A stretch of DNA of 64,000 bases from JAWWPY01 sp963822825. GTDB taxonomy: Bacteria > Actinomycetota > Actinomycetes > Streptosporangiales > Streptosporangiaceae. The number at the start of each line of letters is the position of its first letter. Positions within the stretch are counted from its first letter, which is position 1. The DNA is taken from assembly GCA_963822825.1 (NCBI GenBank), contig CAWGIW010000015.1:1-64000 (forward strand), written 5' to 3'. A program made the translations under genes and the position numbers. Positions 34,014 to 41,739 of the stretch are shown piece after piece. Below the pieces are notes generated by a model. The model was not told the origin of the DNA. It ran no database searches and saw only the letters and a program-made list of their open reading frames with translations.

Positions 34014-35876
34014 CTAAGTGGCTTGCTGGTCCGAGGCGGGCTGCTCGTCGGGGGCTAGGTGCGTCAGCCGGAAACGCAGCCGGCAGATCACCACGTTCTC
34101 CGTGCCCTGCCTGATGGCCCGGTCGAGCACGATACCGCGCTGGTTGTGCAGGACCCACTGCCACGGCCCGGACGGCTGCACCTCGGGGATCAGCACGACC
34201 AACCGCTGGTAGCGTTCCTCCTCCTCCAGGGTGCGCAGATACCTCACGATCGGCGGGGCGAGTGACCGGTGCGGCGTGTGCAGGGTGATCAGCGGCACGT
34301 CCGGATCCCACTCCTGCCATTGCTGGTGGAAGGCCGCGTCGGTCCGTTCGTCCTCCGGATCGGTATAGCAGACCGTCACCGCGACGACCTCGTCGCTGAG
34401 TGAGAGCGCGGCGGAGATGCCCTCCCTGGTCAGCCGGGACAGCCCGCCCACGGGAACCACGACCAGTGACGTCAGCCGCTCCGGGGGGTCTGGCGTGTGC
34501 CCCAGTTCAAGCAGGGCGCCGATCCGGTCGTAGTTCGCCCGGATCCGGGTGAACAACAGCACCAGCAGCGGAACGACGATCACGACCAGCCAGGCGCCCT
34601 CGGTGAACTTGCTGATCAGCTCGATCGCCAGCGCGGCCAGGGTCAGCACCGCGCCCAGCCCGTTGATCATCGCCCGCCAGAGCCAGCCGCGCTCGTGCTG
34701 CTCGTGCCAGTGCCGCACCATGCCCGCCTGGGACAGGGTGAACCCGACGAACACCCCGATAGCGAACAGGGGAATCAGGGCCTGCGTGCTCCCCCTGGCC
34801 ACCACGAGCAGGATCGCCGCCGCGACCGCCAGCACGGAGATCCCGTACCGGTGCACTTGGCGGTCGGCCTTCAGCTGGAACAGGTGCGGCAGGAAGTTGT
34901 CTCTGGCCAGCAGGCTGGCCAGGACCGGCAGCCCGCCGAACGAGGTGTTGGCGGCCAGGGCCAGCAGCACCGTGGTGATCAGCTGGATGGCATAAAACAT
35001 GACATTATGCCCAACGGCGGCCGCGGCCAGCTGGGCCAGCGTCGTCTCGGTCGCCGACGGCCCGACATGAAACTTCCTGATCAGCACCGCGATGCCGAGG
35101 AGCATGAGGCCGAGGATTATGCCGAGCCACATTTCGGTGTGCTGCGCACGGCGGGCCCGGGGCTCACGGAACGACGGCACCGCGTTGGCGATCGCCTCCA
35201 CCCCGGTCAGCGCCGAGCAGCCGGACGCGAACGCCTTGAGCAGCAGCAGGATGCCGACCGCCTCGGCGACGTTGGGCAGGTGGCCGGATGGGGCGATCAC
35301 CGGGTGGGAGCGCACCAGGCCACCGACGATCACGACCGCGATGGCCAGGATGAATACGACCGTCGGCAGTATGAAGGCCCGCGCCGCGTCGGCCACCCCG
35401 CGCAGGTTGATGCCGGTGATCGCGGCCAGCACGCCGAGGCAGAGCCAGACCCGGTCTCCGTACAGGGACGGGAATGCCGACGTTAGCGCGGCCACGCCGG
35501 CGGAAACGCCGACTGCCGCGTTCAGCACGTAGTCGACGATGAGGGAGGCGGCGGCGATCAGGCTGGCCTGGCGGCCGAGGTGCCTGCCCGCGACCGCGTA
35601 CGCGCCGCCACCGTTAGGGAAAGCGGCGATCACCTGGCGGTACGAAATTACCAATACGCTGAGCAGGACGACGATGGCGATCGTCACCGGGAGGGTGTAC
35701 GCCAACCCCACGGTGCCCGCGGCGGCGAGCACGATCACGATCGCTTCGGGGCCATAGGCCACCGACGACAACGCGTCAAGGGACAGGGCGGCCAGGCCCT
35801 CAAGCGCGGTCAGCCGGTGGCGATCCGCACCCTGCTCACGGCCCGCCGGCTTGGGTGCGGCGTCGCGGACGCTCAT
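34014..35876 (-). CDS. KimA-like APC-family potassium/amino-acid permease
   Basis: This encodes 620 residues with about 12 membrane helices and a C-terminal cytoplasmic domain of about 150 residues. DALSSVAYGPEAI (about 35-47), PNGGGAYAVAGRHLG and SGCSALTGVEAIANAVP are signatures of the KimA/YdaO group of APC transporters. The C-terminal part (LTSLVVVPVGGLSR, EEEERYQRLVVLIPEV) resembles the USP-like domain that binds c-di-AMP in that group. Bacillus KimA imports potassium by proton symport; here the substrate is inferred by homology. No ydaO-type riboswitch was found upstream. With the Kdp operon this gives two potassium uptake routes in one window. Confidence 0.8.
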   Translation of the reverse strand: MSVRDAAPKPAGREQGADRHRLTALEGLAALSLDALSSVAYGPEAIVIVLAAAGTVGLAYTLPVTIAIVVLLSVLVISYRQVIAAFPNGGGAYAVAGRHLGRQASLIAAASLIVDYVLNAAVGVSAGVAALTSAFPSLYGDRVWLCLGVLAAITGINLRGVADAARAFILPTVVFILAIAVVIVGGLVRSHPVIAPSGHLPNVAEAVGILLLLKAFASGCSALTGVEAIANAVPSFREPRARRAQHTEMWLGIILGLMLLGIAVLIRKFHVGPSATETTLAQLAAAAVGHNVMFYAIQLITTVLLALAANTSFGGLPVLASLLARDNFLPHLFQLKADRQVHRYGISVLAVAAAILLVVARGSTQALIPLFAIGVFVGFTLSQAGMVRHWHEQHERGWLWRAMINGLGAVLTLAALAIELISKFTEGAWLVVIVVPLLVLLFTRIRANYDRIGALLELGHTPDPPERLTSLVVVPVGGLSRLTREGISAALSLSDEVVAVTVCYTDPEDERTDAAFHQQWQEWDPDVPLITLHTPHRSLAPPIVRYLRTLEEEERYQRLVVLIPEVQPSGPWQWVLHNQRGIVLDRAIRQGTENVVICRLRFRLTHLAPDEQPASDQQAT

Positions 35877-35937
35877 GTCTGCTCATCCTGCCGCGCCAGG
35901 CCAGCAGGGCCGTGGGCGGCCCCGGGAGGCGGCTGGG

Positions 35938-36129
35938 TCAGCCGATGAACACGAAGGCGATGATGGCCAGGACAACCGCCACGCCGACGACGGCGGCCGC
36001 CAGCTTCAGGACCTGGTTCCGGTGAGCGCGCATGGTCCACGGCGGGGTGGCGTCATCGCCCGAAGGTCCGTTCGCGAACGCCCGAAACTGGGCGGTGTTA
36101 CCTGAAAGGTCCTGGTCACGCTCACTCAT
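35938..36129 (-). CDS. Small single-helix membrane protein
   Basis: This encodes 63 residues: a charged, soluble N-terminus (MSERDQDLSGNTAQFRAF) and one C-terminal membrane helix (about 40-62, VLKLAAAVVGVAVVLAIIAF). Similar short proteins occur in many actinobacteria without known function. It lies 61 bp upstream of the KimA-like gene in the same direction and may be cotranscribed with it. The palindrome ATTACGTAAT (36172-36181) sits 43 bp upstream. Confidence 0.6.
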   Translation of the reverse strand: MSERDQDLSGNTAQFRAFANGPSGDDATPPWTMRAHRNQVLKLAAAVVGVAVVLAIIAFVFIG

Positions 36130-36171
36130 GCCGATGACTGTAGCCGTCCTGGCTGGCAGTTCGTCGGCCTT

Positions 36172-36181
36172 ATTACGTAAT
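36172..36181. promoter_or_regulatory. 10-bp palindrome ATTACGTAAT
   Basis: A perfect palindrome in an A/T-rich patch, 43 bp upstream of the small membrane protein gene and just downstream of the Lrp-family gene. An Lrp/AsnC binding site is conceivable because of proximity, but no second half-site array was seen. Confidence 0.3.
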
Positions 36182-36204
36182 CGCGTAGGATCCGCCCCGG
36201 AGGG

Positions 36205-36699
36205 TCACCGGCCGACGCCAGGCGGCAGGATGTCGGCCCGGCTGACCAGCCGGGAGAGCACGATGACGCTGCGCGTGCGCACGACGAACGACTCGGCCCC
36301 GATCCGCTCCACCACCTGCTCGAAATGCCGCACGTCAGCGGCGCGTATGTGCAGCAGGGCGTCCGCTTCCCCGGTGATCGTGCACGCGCCCGTCACCTCG
36401 GGGTACTTGCTCACCGCCGCCCCGATGTCCGCGGGAGAGGTCCGCCCGCGGCAGAACAGCTCCACGTACGCCTCGGTGGTCCAGCCCAGCGCGGAAGGAT
36501 CCACGCTGGCGGTGAACCCGGTGATGGCGCCGGAGGCGCGCAGCCGGTCCACCCGCCGCTTGACGGCCGGCGCGGACAGGCCGACCCGCGTCCCGATCAC
36601 GGCATACGTGGTACGGGCGTCCTCGACGAGCGCGGCCACAATCCGCTCGTCAAGATCGTCGAAGGCTGGGAAGCGACCGGGTCCCACTCGATCAGGCAC
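36205..36699 (-). CDS. Lrp/AsnC-family transcriptional regulator
   Basis: This encodes 164 residues. The N-terminal HTH (LDERIVAALVEDARTTYAVI, then VGLSAPAVKRRVDRLRASG) is the AsnC type, followed by the ligand-binding RAM domain (GWTTEAYVELFCRG, ITGEADALLHIRAADV, RTRSVIVLSRLV). Members form dimers to hexadecamers and respond to amino acids. Target genes are unknown; the DMFase-like gene downstream on the same strand begins 393 bp away across its own coding span, and the small membrane protein/permease pair lies on the other side. No frame problems. Confidence 0.87.
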   Translation of the reverse strand: MPDRVGPGRFPAFDDLDERIVAALVEDARTTYAVIGTRVGLSAPAVKRRVDRLRASGAITGFTASVDPSALGWTTEAYVELFCRGRTSPADIGAAVSKYPEVTGACTITGEADALLHIRAADVRHFEQVVERIGAESFVVRTRSVIVLSRLVSRADILPPGVGR

Positions 36700-36715
36700 T
36701 CCTCGATCCTGCCAG

Positions 36716-38311
36716 TCAGTCGCCGGCCCCGTTGATAGTCCCGCCGGCCGGCTTGACCGCGGCCAGGTTGTCCTGAGCGGGATGCGTCAGCCCGGCCGGG
36801 CCGGCCGCGAACGCGCGGAGCAGGTTGAGCGTCGCCTGGTCCACGAAGTCACGGGCCGCCGTGGTGACCCCGTGCCCGCACGCCGGCCCACGCATGGCGC
36901 ACACCCAGCGCATGGTGCCAGCAGCGAAGACTCCGGCCTTGCTCGTTGTCGTGTAATACGCGGAATCGGAATAGGTGCTCACGCCGTCGCAGACCAGCGG
37001 GGAATGCGCGAGCACCTCCATCGGCCGCGGAATGGGCACGGCGGAATTCACCCGGTCGTATTCCGGGCCGACCATGCCGGGGAACGAGGTGCCCTGGCTG
37101 ACGCCGGTGCCCGCGAAGATCCAGTTCCGCGGGTCGTACACCACGTACGGCGCGCTGACTGGGTTGCATTCGTAGAACACCCCGGTGATCACGCTCTCCG
37201 GGCGCGGGTCGGGCGGGTCCCTCCAGTCCTGCGTCGTCTGGCTGTTGTCGTGCCCGTAGAGCGGGTCCTCCGTGGCGACCTTGTAGCAGATCTCGATCCG
37301 GTCAGCGCCCAGCGCCGAGGGCGCGAACCGGATGTGCCTGAACAACTCGTTCGCGCCGAGAAACGCCAGGTTGGTCCCTGCGTTTCGGGCGTCAAGCAGC
37401 GCGGTGCGCATGGCCGCCGAATAGTACTCGTCATGTCCGAGCGAGATGAGGGCGCGGGATCCGTTGAGGAGTGAAGGATTCTGATCCAGGTCAACATCGG
37501 TTTCGTAAGCAAGCGGAACCCCGCTGCGCTCGGCGAGGGTGATCGCCGCCAGTTCGTAGGTGAGGAACCACTGCGCCCCGTCGGTGGCGTAGGGGCGGTC
37601 GAAGCTCACCTGCCGGGACCGGTCGGCGAAGCCTTGCGGCCCGCTGTACAGGTCGTAGCCGCCCCACAGGTTGTAGGCCTGCCAGGTCGTCACCCCCTGC
37701 AGGATCACCACCTGGCCCGCGGTCAACGGCGAGCGCACGGTGATCGGCACGTACCGCTGCCCGCTGGGGGCGACCAGCTTCAGGAGGTAGGCCCCGGGGG
37801 GCCAGCCGACGGTCGGCACCGTCACCGAGGGGTGCCACGGCGCGGTCACCATGTTGACTCCCGCGACGAATCCCGGCGCCGGCTGAACCTGACCCCGCAC
37901 GCTGCCCGACGTCCAGACCAGGCGGGCCTCATTGCCGCCGTACCAGCCCATCCGGTACGCCTGCACCCGGAAACTGGCTGCCGTCGTGGTGACGAAGAGC
38001 CGGAACGACTGGCCAGGCAGGACGCTCACATGGTCGGCGTATCCCTGGATCGCGTCCCGCGCGCCCTCATGGAGGATGACCCAGGCCCGTGTCCCCGGCT
38101 TGGCGTTCTCGGCCACCGGGAACGGCCGCGAGCCGGCGGAGGGCGCCTTCCGTGTGCTGCCCGGGGCGCTGTTGCTCGCGTGCTGGCTGGCCGATGACCC
38201 GCCGGAGTTGCCCGCCAGCCCGCAGGCCGGAAGGAACAGGGCCCCGGCAGTCAGGCCGGCGATGACCGCTGCCACCGGACCGGCCGGAAGCCGTCTCATA
38301 ACTTGGATCAT
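36716..38311 (-). CDS. N,N-dimethylformamidase-beta-subunit-like lipoprotein
   Basis: This encodes 531 residues from ATG 38311. A lipoprotein signal with lipobox LPAC (about residues 25-30) is followed by a Ser-rich tether and a large exported domain. Conserved segments include QAYRMGWYGGNEARLVW, ILQGVTTWQAYNLWGGYDLY, VDLDQNPSLLNGSRALISLGHDEYYS and FLGANELFRHIRF, which match the C-terminal domain of the DMFase large subunit family. The HDEYYS segment holds the metal-ligand-like Asp/His/Glu/Tyr cluster. Most homologs are uncharacterized surface proteins. No small DMFase subunit gene is nearby, so amidase activity should not be assumed. Confidence 0.75.
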   Translation of the reverse strand: MIQVMRRLPAGPVAAVIAGLTAGALFLPACGLAGNSGGSSASQHASNSAPGSTRKAPSAGSRPFPVAENAKPGTRAWVILHEGARDAIQGYADHVSVLPGQSFRLFVTTTAASFRVQAYRMGWYGGNEARLVWTSGSVRGQVQPAPGFVAGVNMVTAPWHPSVTVPTVGWPPGAYLLKLVAPSGQRYVPITVRSPLTAGQVVILQGVTTWQAYNLWGGYDLYSGPQGFADRSRQVSFDRPYATDGAQWFLTYELAAITLAERSGVPLAYETDVDLDQNPSLLNGSRALISLGHDEYYSAAMRTALLDARNAGTNLAFLGANELFRHIRFAPSALGADRIEICYKVATEDPLYGHDNSQTTQDWRDPPDPRPESVITGVFYECNPVSAPYVVYDPRNWIFAGTGVSQGTSFPGMVGPEYDRVNSAVPIPRPMEVLAHSPLVCDGVSTYSDSAYYTTTSKAGVFAAGTMRWVCAMRGPACGHGVTTAARDFVDQATLNLLRAFAAGPAGLTHPAQDNLAAVKPAGGTINGAGD

Positions 38312-38400
38312 TAGCCCGCCATTCAACCACTGACGACGCTCCACCGCAGGGGACCTTCTGGGCCATTCCGCACTCGCGCTGGGTCGCATACCTTGACGGC

Positions 38401-39648
38401 GTGGAGACAGCAGGCACCAGCGGCGGCCGCCCCGCGCCCGCTGCGGCCTTGCGGCGGCGGCGCGACGCCCACGGTGTCCGCTGGGTGGACGTCGCCGCGA
38501 CAGCGGCCGTCATCGTGGCGGTCGAGCTCAGCGTCGTGGTCGGCGGCGGCTCTGGTGCGGCACCACTCGACGCGCTCGCGTACCTGCTCGGCGCGTTCCT
38601 GGCGGTTCCTGTGCTCTTCCGGAACCGCCATCCGCTCGGCGTGCTGATCGTATGCTCGGTGCTGCTCCTCGCCTACTACATCGTGCACCGCCGCAACATC
38701 TCACCGGCACCGCTGCTGTGCCTCCCGCTCTACGACGCCGCGCTGGCGGGATACCTGACCGCTGCTATTGCCATCCCCGCCGTCTACATGACCATCGGGC
38801 TGTTCGTGGTCAACACCTCGACGCACCAGGGACTCGTCTCGCTGGCCGCGGAATTCCTGCCGTCCATCGTGGTCCTGGCGCTGGCCATCATGCTCGGCGA
38901 GGTGGTCCGCAGCCGGCGCGCGCTGGCCGCCGAGACGGCGGACCGGCTCCGCCTGGCCGGCGAGGAACGCGATGCCGAAGCGGCCCGCCGGGTGGCCGAG
39001 GAGCGGCTGCGGATCGCCCGGGACCTCCACGACACGGTCGCGCACAGCATGGCCACGATCACCGTCCAGGCCGGCTCGGCGCTTCACCTGCTCGGCCGCC
39101 GCGACGAGAACCTGCGCGGCGCCCTCACCGCCATCCGCGAGACCAGCAAGGCGGCTCTCGGCGAGATGCGGGCCACCCTGGGCCAGCTACGCCACGACGA
39201 TCCGGAGGAACCGGCCGGTGCGCGGTCCGCCGGCCTCGACCGCCTGCCCGCGCTCTGTGACGCGGTCACCGCTGCGGGCGCCCCGGTAACCGTCAGCGTC
39301 GAAGGTGAGGAGCGGCCGCTGCCCACGGCTGTGGACCAGGCGGCCTACCGGATCCTCCAGGAGTCACTCACCAACGTGCTGCGGCACGCGGGCACGGATG
39401 CCCGCGCCACCGTCTGCCTGCGCTACGAGCCAGGGACGCTGGCCATCCGGGTGACCGACGACGGCACCGGCCCGGCGCCTGCGGGGTCGCGCGGCTCGGC
39501 GGGCCATCCCGGGAACGGCCACGGGCTCACCGGGATGGCCGAACGCGCGGCTGCCGTCGGCGGCGAGGTCAACGCGGGAGCACGCACGGAAGGCGGCTTC
39601 GAGGTGCAGGCCCGGCTCCCCTTCGGCGCCACCGGGGCGAGCGGATGA
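38401..39648 (+). CDS. NarL-type sensor histidine kinase
   Basis: This encodes 415 residues from GTG 38401. About five membrane helices occupy residues 20-155, followed by a short coiled coil (ERDAEAARRVAEERLRIARD) and the HisKA_3 phosphorylation site RDLHDTVAHSMATI. The HATPase domain has QESLTNVLRHAG and GHGLTGMAERAA. It shares four bases with the downstream response-regulator gene. Kinases of this type often sense membrane-active agents. The MMPL exporter two genes downstream may be its target, but this is inference. It is divergent from the DMFase-like gene, with 89 bp between the starts. Confidence 0.88.
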   Translation: METAGTSGGRPAPAAALRRRRDAHGVRWVDVAATAAVIVAVELSVVVGGGSGAAPLDALAYLLGAFLAVPVLFRNRHPLGVLIVCSVLLLAYYIVHRRNISPAPLLCLPLYDAALAGYLTAAIAIPAVYMTIGLFVVNTSTHQGLVSLAAEFLPSIVVLALAIMLGEVVRSRRALAAETADRLRLAGEERDAEAARRVAEERLRIARDLHDTVAHSMATITVQAGSALHLLGRRDENLRGALTAIRETSKAALGEMRATLGQLRHDDPEEPAGARSAGLDRLPALCDAVTAAGAPVTVSVEGEERPLPTAVDQAAYRILQESLTNVLRHAGTDARATVCLRYEPGTLAIRVTDDGTGPAPAGSRGSAGHPGNGHGLTGMAERAAAVGGEVNAGARTEGGFEVQARLPFGATGASG

Positions 39649-40397
39649 TCCGCGTTCTGCTGGCCGATGACCAGGCCCTGGTCCGGGCCGGGTTCCGGAT
39701 GCTGCTGGAGTCAGCCGACGACATCACCATCGTCGGAGAGGCGGCCAACGGGGGCAGGGCGGTGGCCCTCGCCCGTGAACTGCGCCCCGACGTCGTGCTC
39801 ATGGACCTCAGCATGCCGGAGGTAGATGGCCTCACCGCGACCAGGCGGATCACCGCCGATCCGCAACTGGCGTCGGTCAGGGTGGTGGTCCTCACCACTT
39901 TTGACGACGACGAGCACGTATTCGGCGCGTTGCGCGCCGGGGCTTACGGCTTCCTGGTCAAGGACGTCGAGCCCGAGGAACTGCTGCAAGGCGTCCGCGT
40001 GGTGGCCCGCGGCGATGCCCTCCTCGCGCCCAGCGTTACCCGGGCACTCATCGCGGCGTTCACCGTGGGGACCCACTCCGGCGCGCGTCCCGCCAGCGCC
40101 GGCTCCTCGACCGGAGCCGCCGGCCACCAAGCGGCCGGCCAGGGCCGGGCACGGCCCGGAGCCATTGCCCATCCCGGAGTCGCCGCGCTGACCGACCGGG
40201 AGCGCGAGGTCGTGGCGCTCGTCGCCGCCGGCCTCTCCAACGACGAGATCGCGGGCCAGCTCGTGGTCAGCCCACTGACGGTGAAGACACACGCCAGCCG
40301 GGCGATGATCAAGCTGGGCGCCCGGGACCGCGCTCAGCTCGTCGTGCTCGCCTACGAGCACGGCCTCGCCGAGCCCGGCGGGCCTAACCTTCCCTGA
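39645..40397 (+). CDS. NarL/LuxR-type response regulator
   Basis: This encodes 250 residues. The receiver has DDQALVRAG, the phosphoacceptor in VVLMDLSMPEVDG, and GFLVKDVEPEELL. The C-terminal LuxR HTH is LTDREREVVALVAAGLSNDE and IAGQLVVSPLTVKTHASRAM. A Gly/Ala/Pro-rich linker of about 35 residues between them is longer than usual. ATG 39645 overlaps the kinase stop, so the pair is coupled. The palindrome GGGGAGTACTCCCC before the MMPL gene is a possible binding site. Confidence 0.9.
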   Translation: MIRVLLADDQALVRAGFRMLLESADDITIVGEAANGGRAVALARELRPDVVLMDLSMPEVDGLTATRRITADPQLASVRVVVLTTFDDDEHVFGALRAGAYGFLVKDVEPEELLQGVRVVARGDALLAPSVTRALIAAFTVGTHSGARPASAGSSTGAAGHQAAGQGRARPGAIAHPGVAALTDREREVVALVAAGLSNDEIAGQLVVSPLTVKTHASRAMIKLGARDRAQLVVLAYEHGLAEPGGPNLP

Positions 40398-40520
40398 GGA
40401 CTTCCTCGACCCACTGGTTACCGCAGCTCAACGGGAGGATACTAAGAGTCACAAAAGTGATCATGTCGGCTACAAACGGCCACATCAGTCGCGGTGCGTT
40501 GATGGAGGCGGGTAACGCGC

Positions 40521-41600
40521 ATGCGGTTCTGTACGTATTGCGGATTTGCGCTGAGCGGTGCTCCAGGCTACTGCGGGGGGTGCGGCGCTCCGATAGACCA
40601 GGCGCTGGCCAGCGGGACGTCACCGGCCACGGCCTCACCCACCGTTGGTCCTCCCGTGCCTTCCCCCGGACAGGGCCCGCCCGATCCCTGGGGCCGCCCG
40701 GACACGCCTGGCCCCTGGCTAACCCGGGATGCGCCCGACGCCTGGCCGAGCCACGACACGCCCGATCTCCGGCCCTATGAGGACACGCCTAACCCCCGGC
40801 CGACCCACGACACACCCGGTGCCTGGGACCGGAAAGAACCTCCCAGCCCCGTGACCAGAGAGCAGATGGCCGGTCCTCCTCCCGCGCCGCCGGACCCGTT
40901 CGAGGAGATGTTCGTCACCGACCGCTCGCGGGCGGCCGAACGGACTGAGTTCCTGCCGGCCGTGGGTACTCTCGGCGAGGAATCCGCGCGAGCGGCCCAG
41001 GCCCCGCACCGTCCTCCGCGCTCGCGACGCCACAGTGTGATTATCTTTGCCATCGTGGCGACGCTGGCGGTGCTCGCCACCGGCGGCGTGGGGGCCTGGT
41101 GGGTCACCAGCCACCAGGGCCAGCCGCGTTCCGCGGCGGCCCGCCCTCAGTCCCCGTCTCCCAGCGTGTCATCCTCGGCCGCGGCGCGGCCCACGGCCGG
41201 CAGCGATGCGGTGGCCATCGCACCGGCCCTGGCGGGACAGCCTGACGTGCCCGGGGTCGCAGCGCTCCTGAAGACCTATTTCGCGTCCATCAACAGCCAT
41301 GATTTCGCCGAGTACTCCAGCCTGTTCGTACCGCAGATCCGCGAGAGCGCCCAGCACTTCAACGACGGGTACCGCTCTACCACCGATTCGGGCGCCGCAC
41401 TGGTTGGCCTCGCCGCCACCGGGACGGACAGCCTGGCGGCGACGGTGACGTTCACCAGCCGCCAGAACCCCCCCGACAGCCCCAACAACGCTGGCTGCGA
41501 CCAATGGGACGTCGTTCTGCCCCTGGTCCGCAACGGCACCGGGTATCTCATCGCGCGTTCTCCGGCCGGCTACCAGCCCTCCGTGCACACCTGCTCCTGA
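40521..41600 (+). CDS. Zinc-ribbon, single-span membrane protein
   Basis: This encodes 359 residues. A CxxC...CxxC zinc ribbon at the start (FCTYCGFALSGAPGYCGGCG) is followed by about 150 residues of Pro/Asp-rich linker with repeats of the DTPxPxP type. One membrane helix lies at about 176-196, and then an external domain of about 135 residues with an NTF2/SnoaL-like pattern (LLKTYFASINSHDFAEYSSLF) ending in a cysteine pair (GCDQWDV, HTCS). Such proteins are common in actinobacteria and usually unassigned. The gene is 123 bp downstream of the response regulator. Function is unknown; a link to envelope stress sensing would be speculation. Confidence 0.7.
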   Translation: MRFCTYCGFALSGAPGYCGGCGAPIDQALASGTSPATASPTVGPPVPSPGQGPPDPWGRPDTPGPWLTRDAPDAWPSHDTPDLRPYEDTPNPRPTHDTPGAWDRKEPPSPVTREQMAGPPPAPPDPFEEMFVTDRSRAAERTEFLPAVGTLGEESARAAQAPHRPPRSRRHSVIIFAIVATLAVLATGGVGAWWVTSHQGQPRSAAARPQSPSPSVSSSAAARPTAGSDAVAIAPALAGQPDVPGVAALLKTYFASINSHDFAEYSSLFVPQIRESAQHFNDGYRSTTDSGAALVGLAATGTDSLAATVTFTSRQNPPDSPNNAGCDQWDVVLPLVRNGTGYLIARSPAGYQPSVHTCS

Positions 41601-41621
41601 TGCCGGGCGTGCCTACTGCGG

Positions 41622-41635
41622 GGGGAGTACTCCCC
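41622..41635. promoter_or_regulatory. 14-bp palindrome GGGGAGTACTCCCC upstream of the MMPL gene
   Basis: The palindrome is perfect and lies about 105 bp before the MMPL start, followed immediately by a further GGAGT half-site. Its location between a two-component system and an exporter gene makes it a candidate operator for the NarL-type regulator; the assignment is inferred. Confidence 0.4.
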
Positions 41636-41739
41636 TGGAGTAGGGCGGCGGTCAACTGCCTCCCGGCGTACGACGTGCTGCGGGCCGCCGGTCACGAGTA
41701 TGGGGAGGGAACCACTCCTCCGGCTCGTAGGAGAACGCA

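Noticed and set aside
32599..34017. Plus-strand open frame opposite the beta-lactamase-fold gene
   Set aside because: Antisense shadow; no domain and no start signal.
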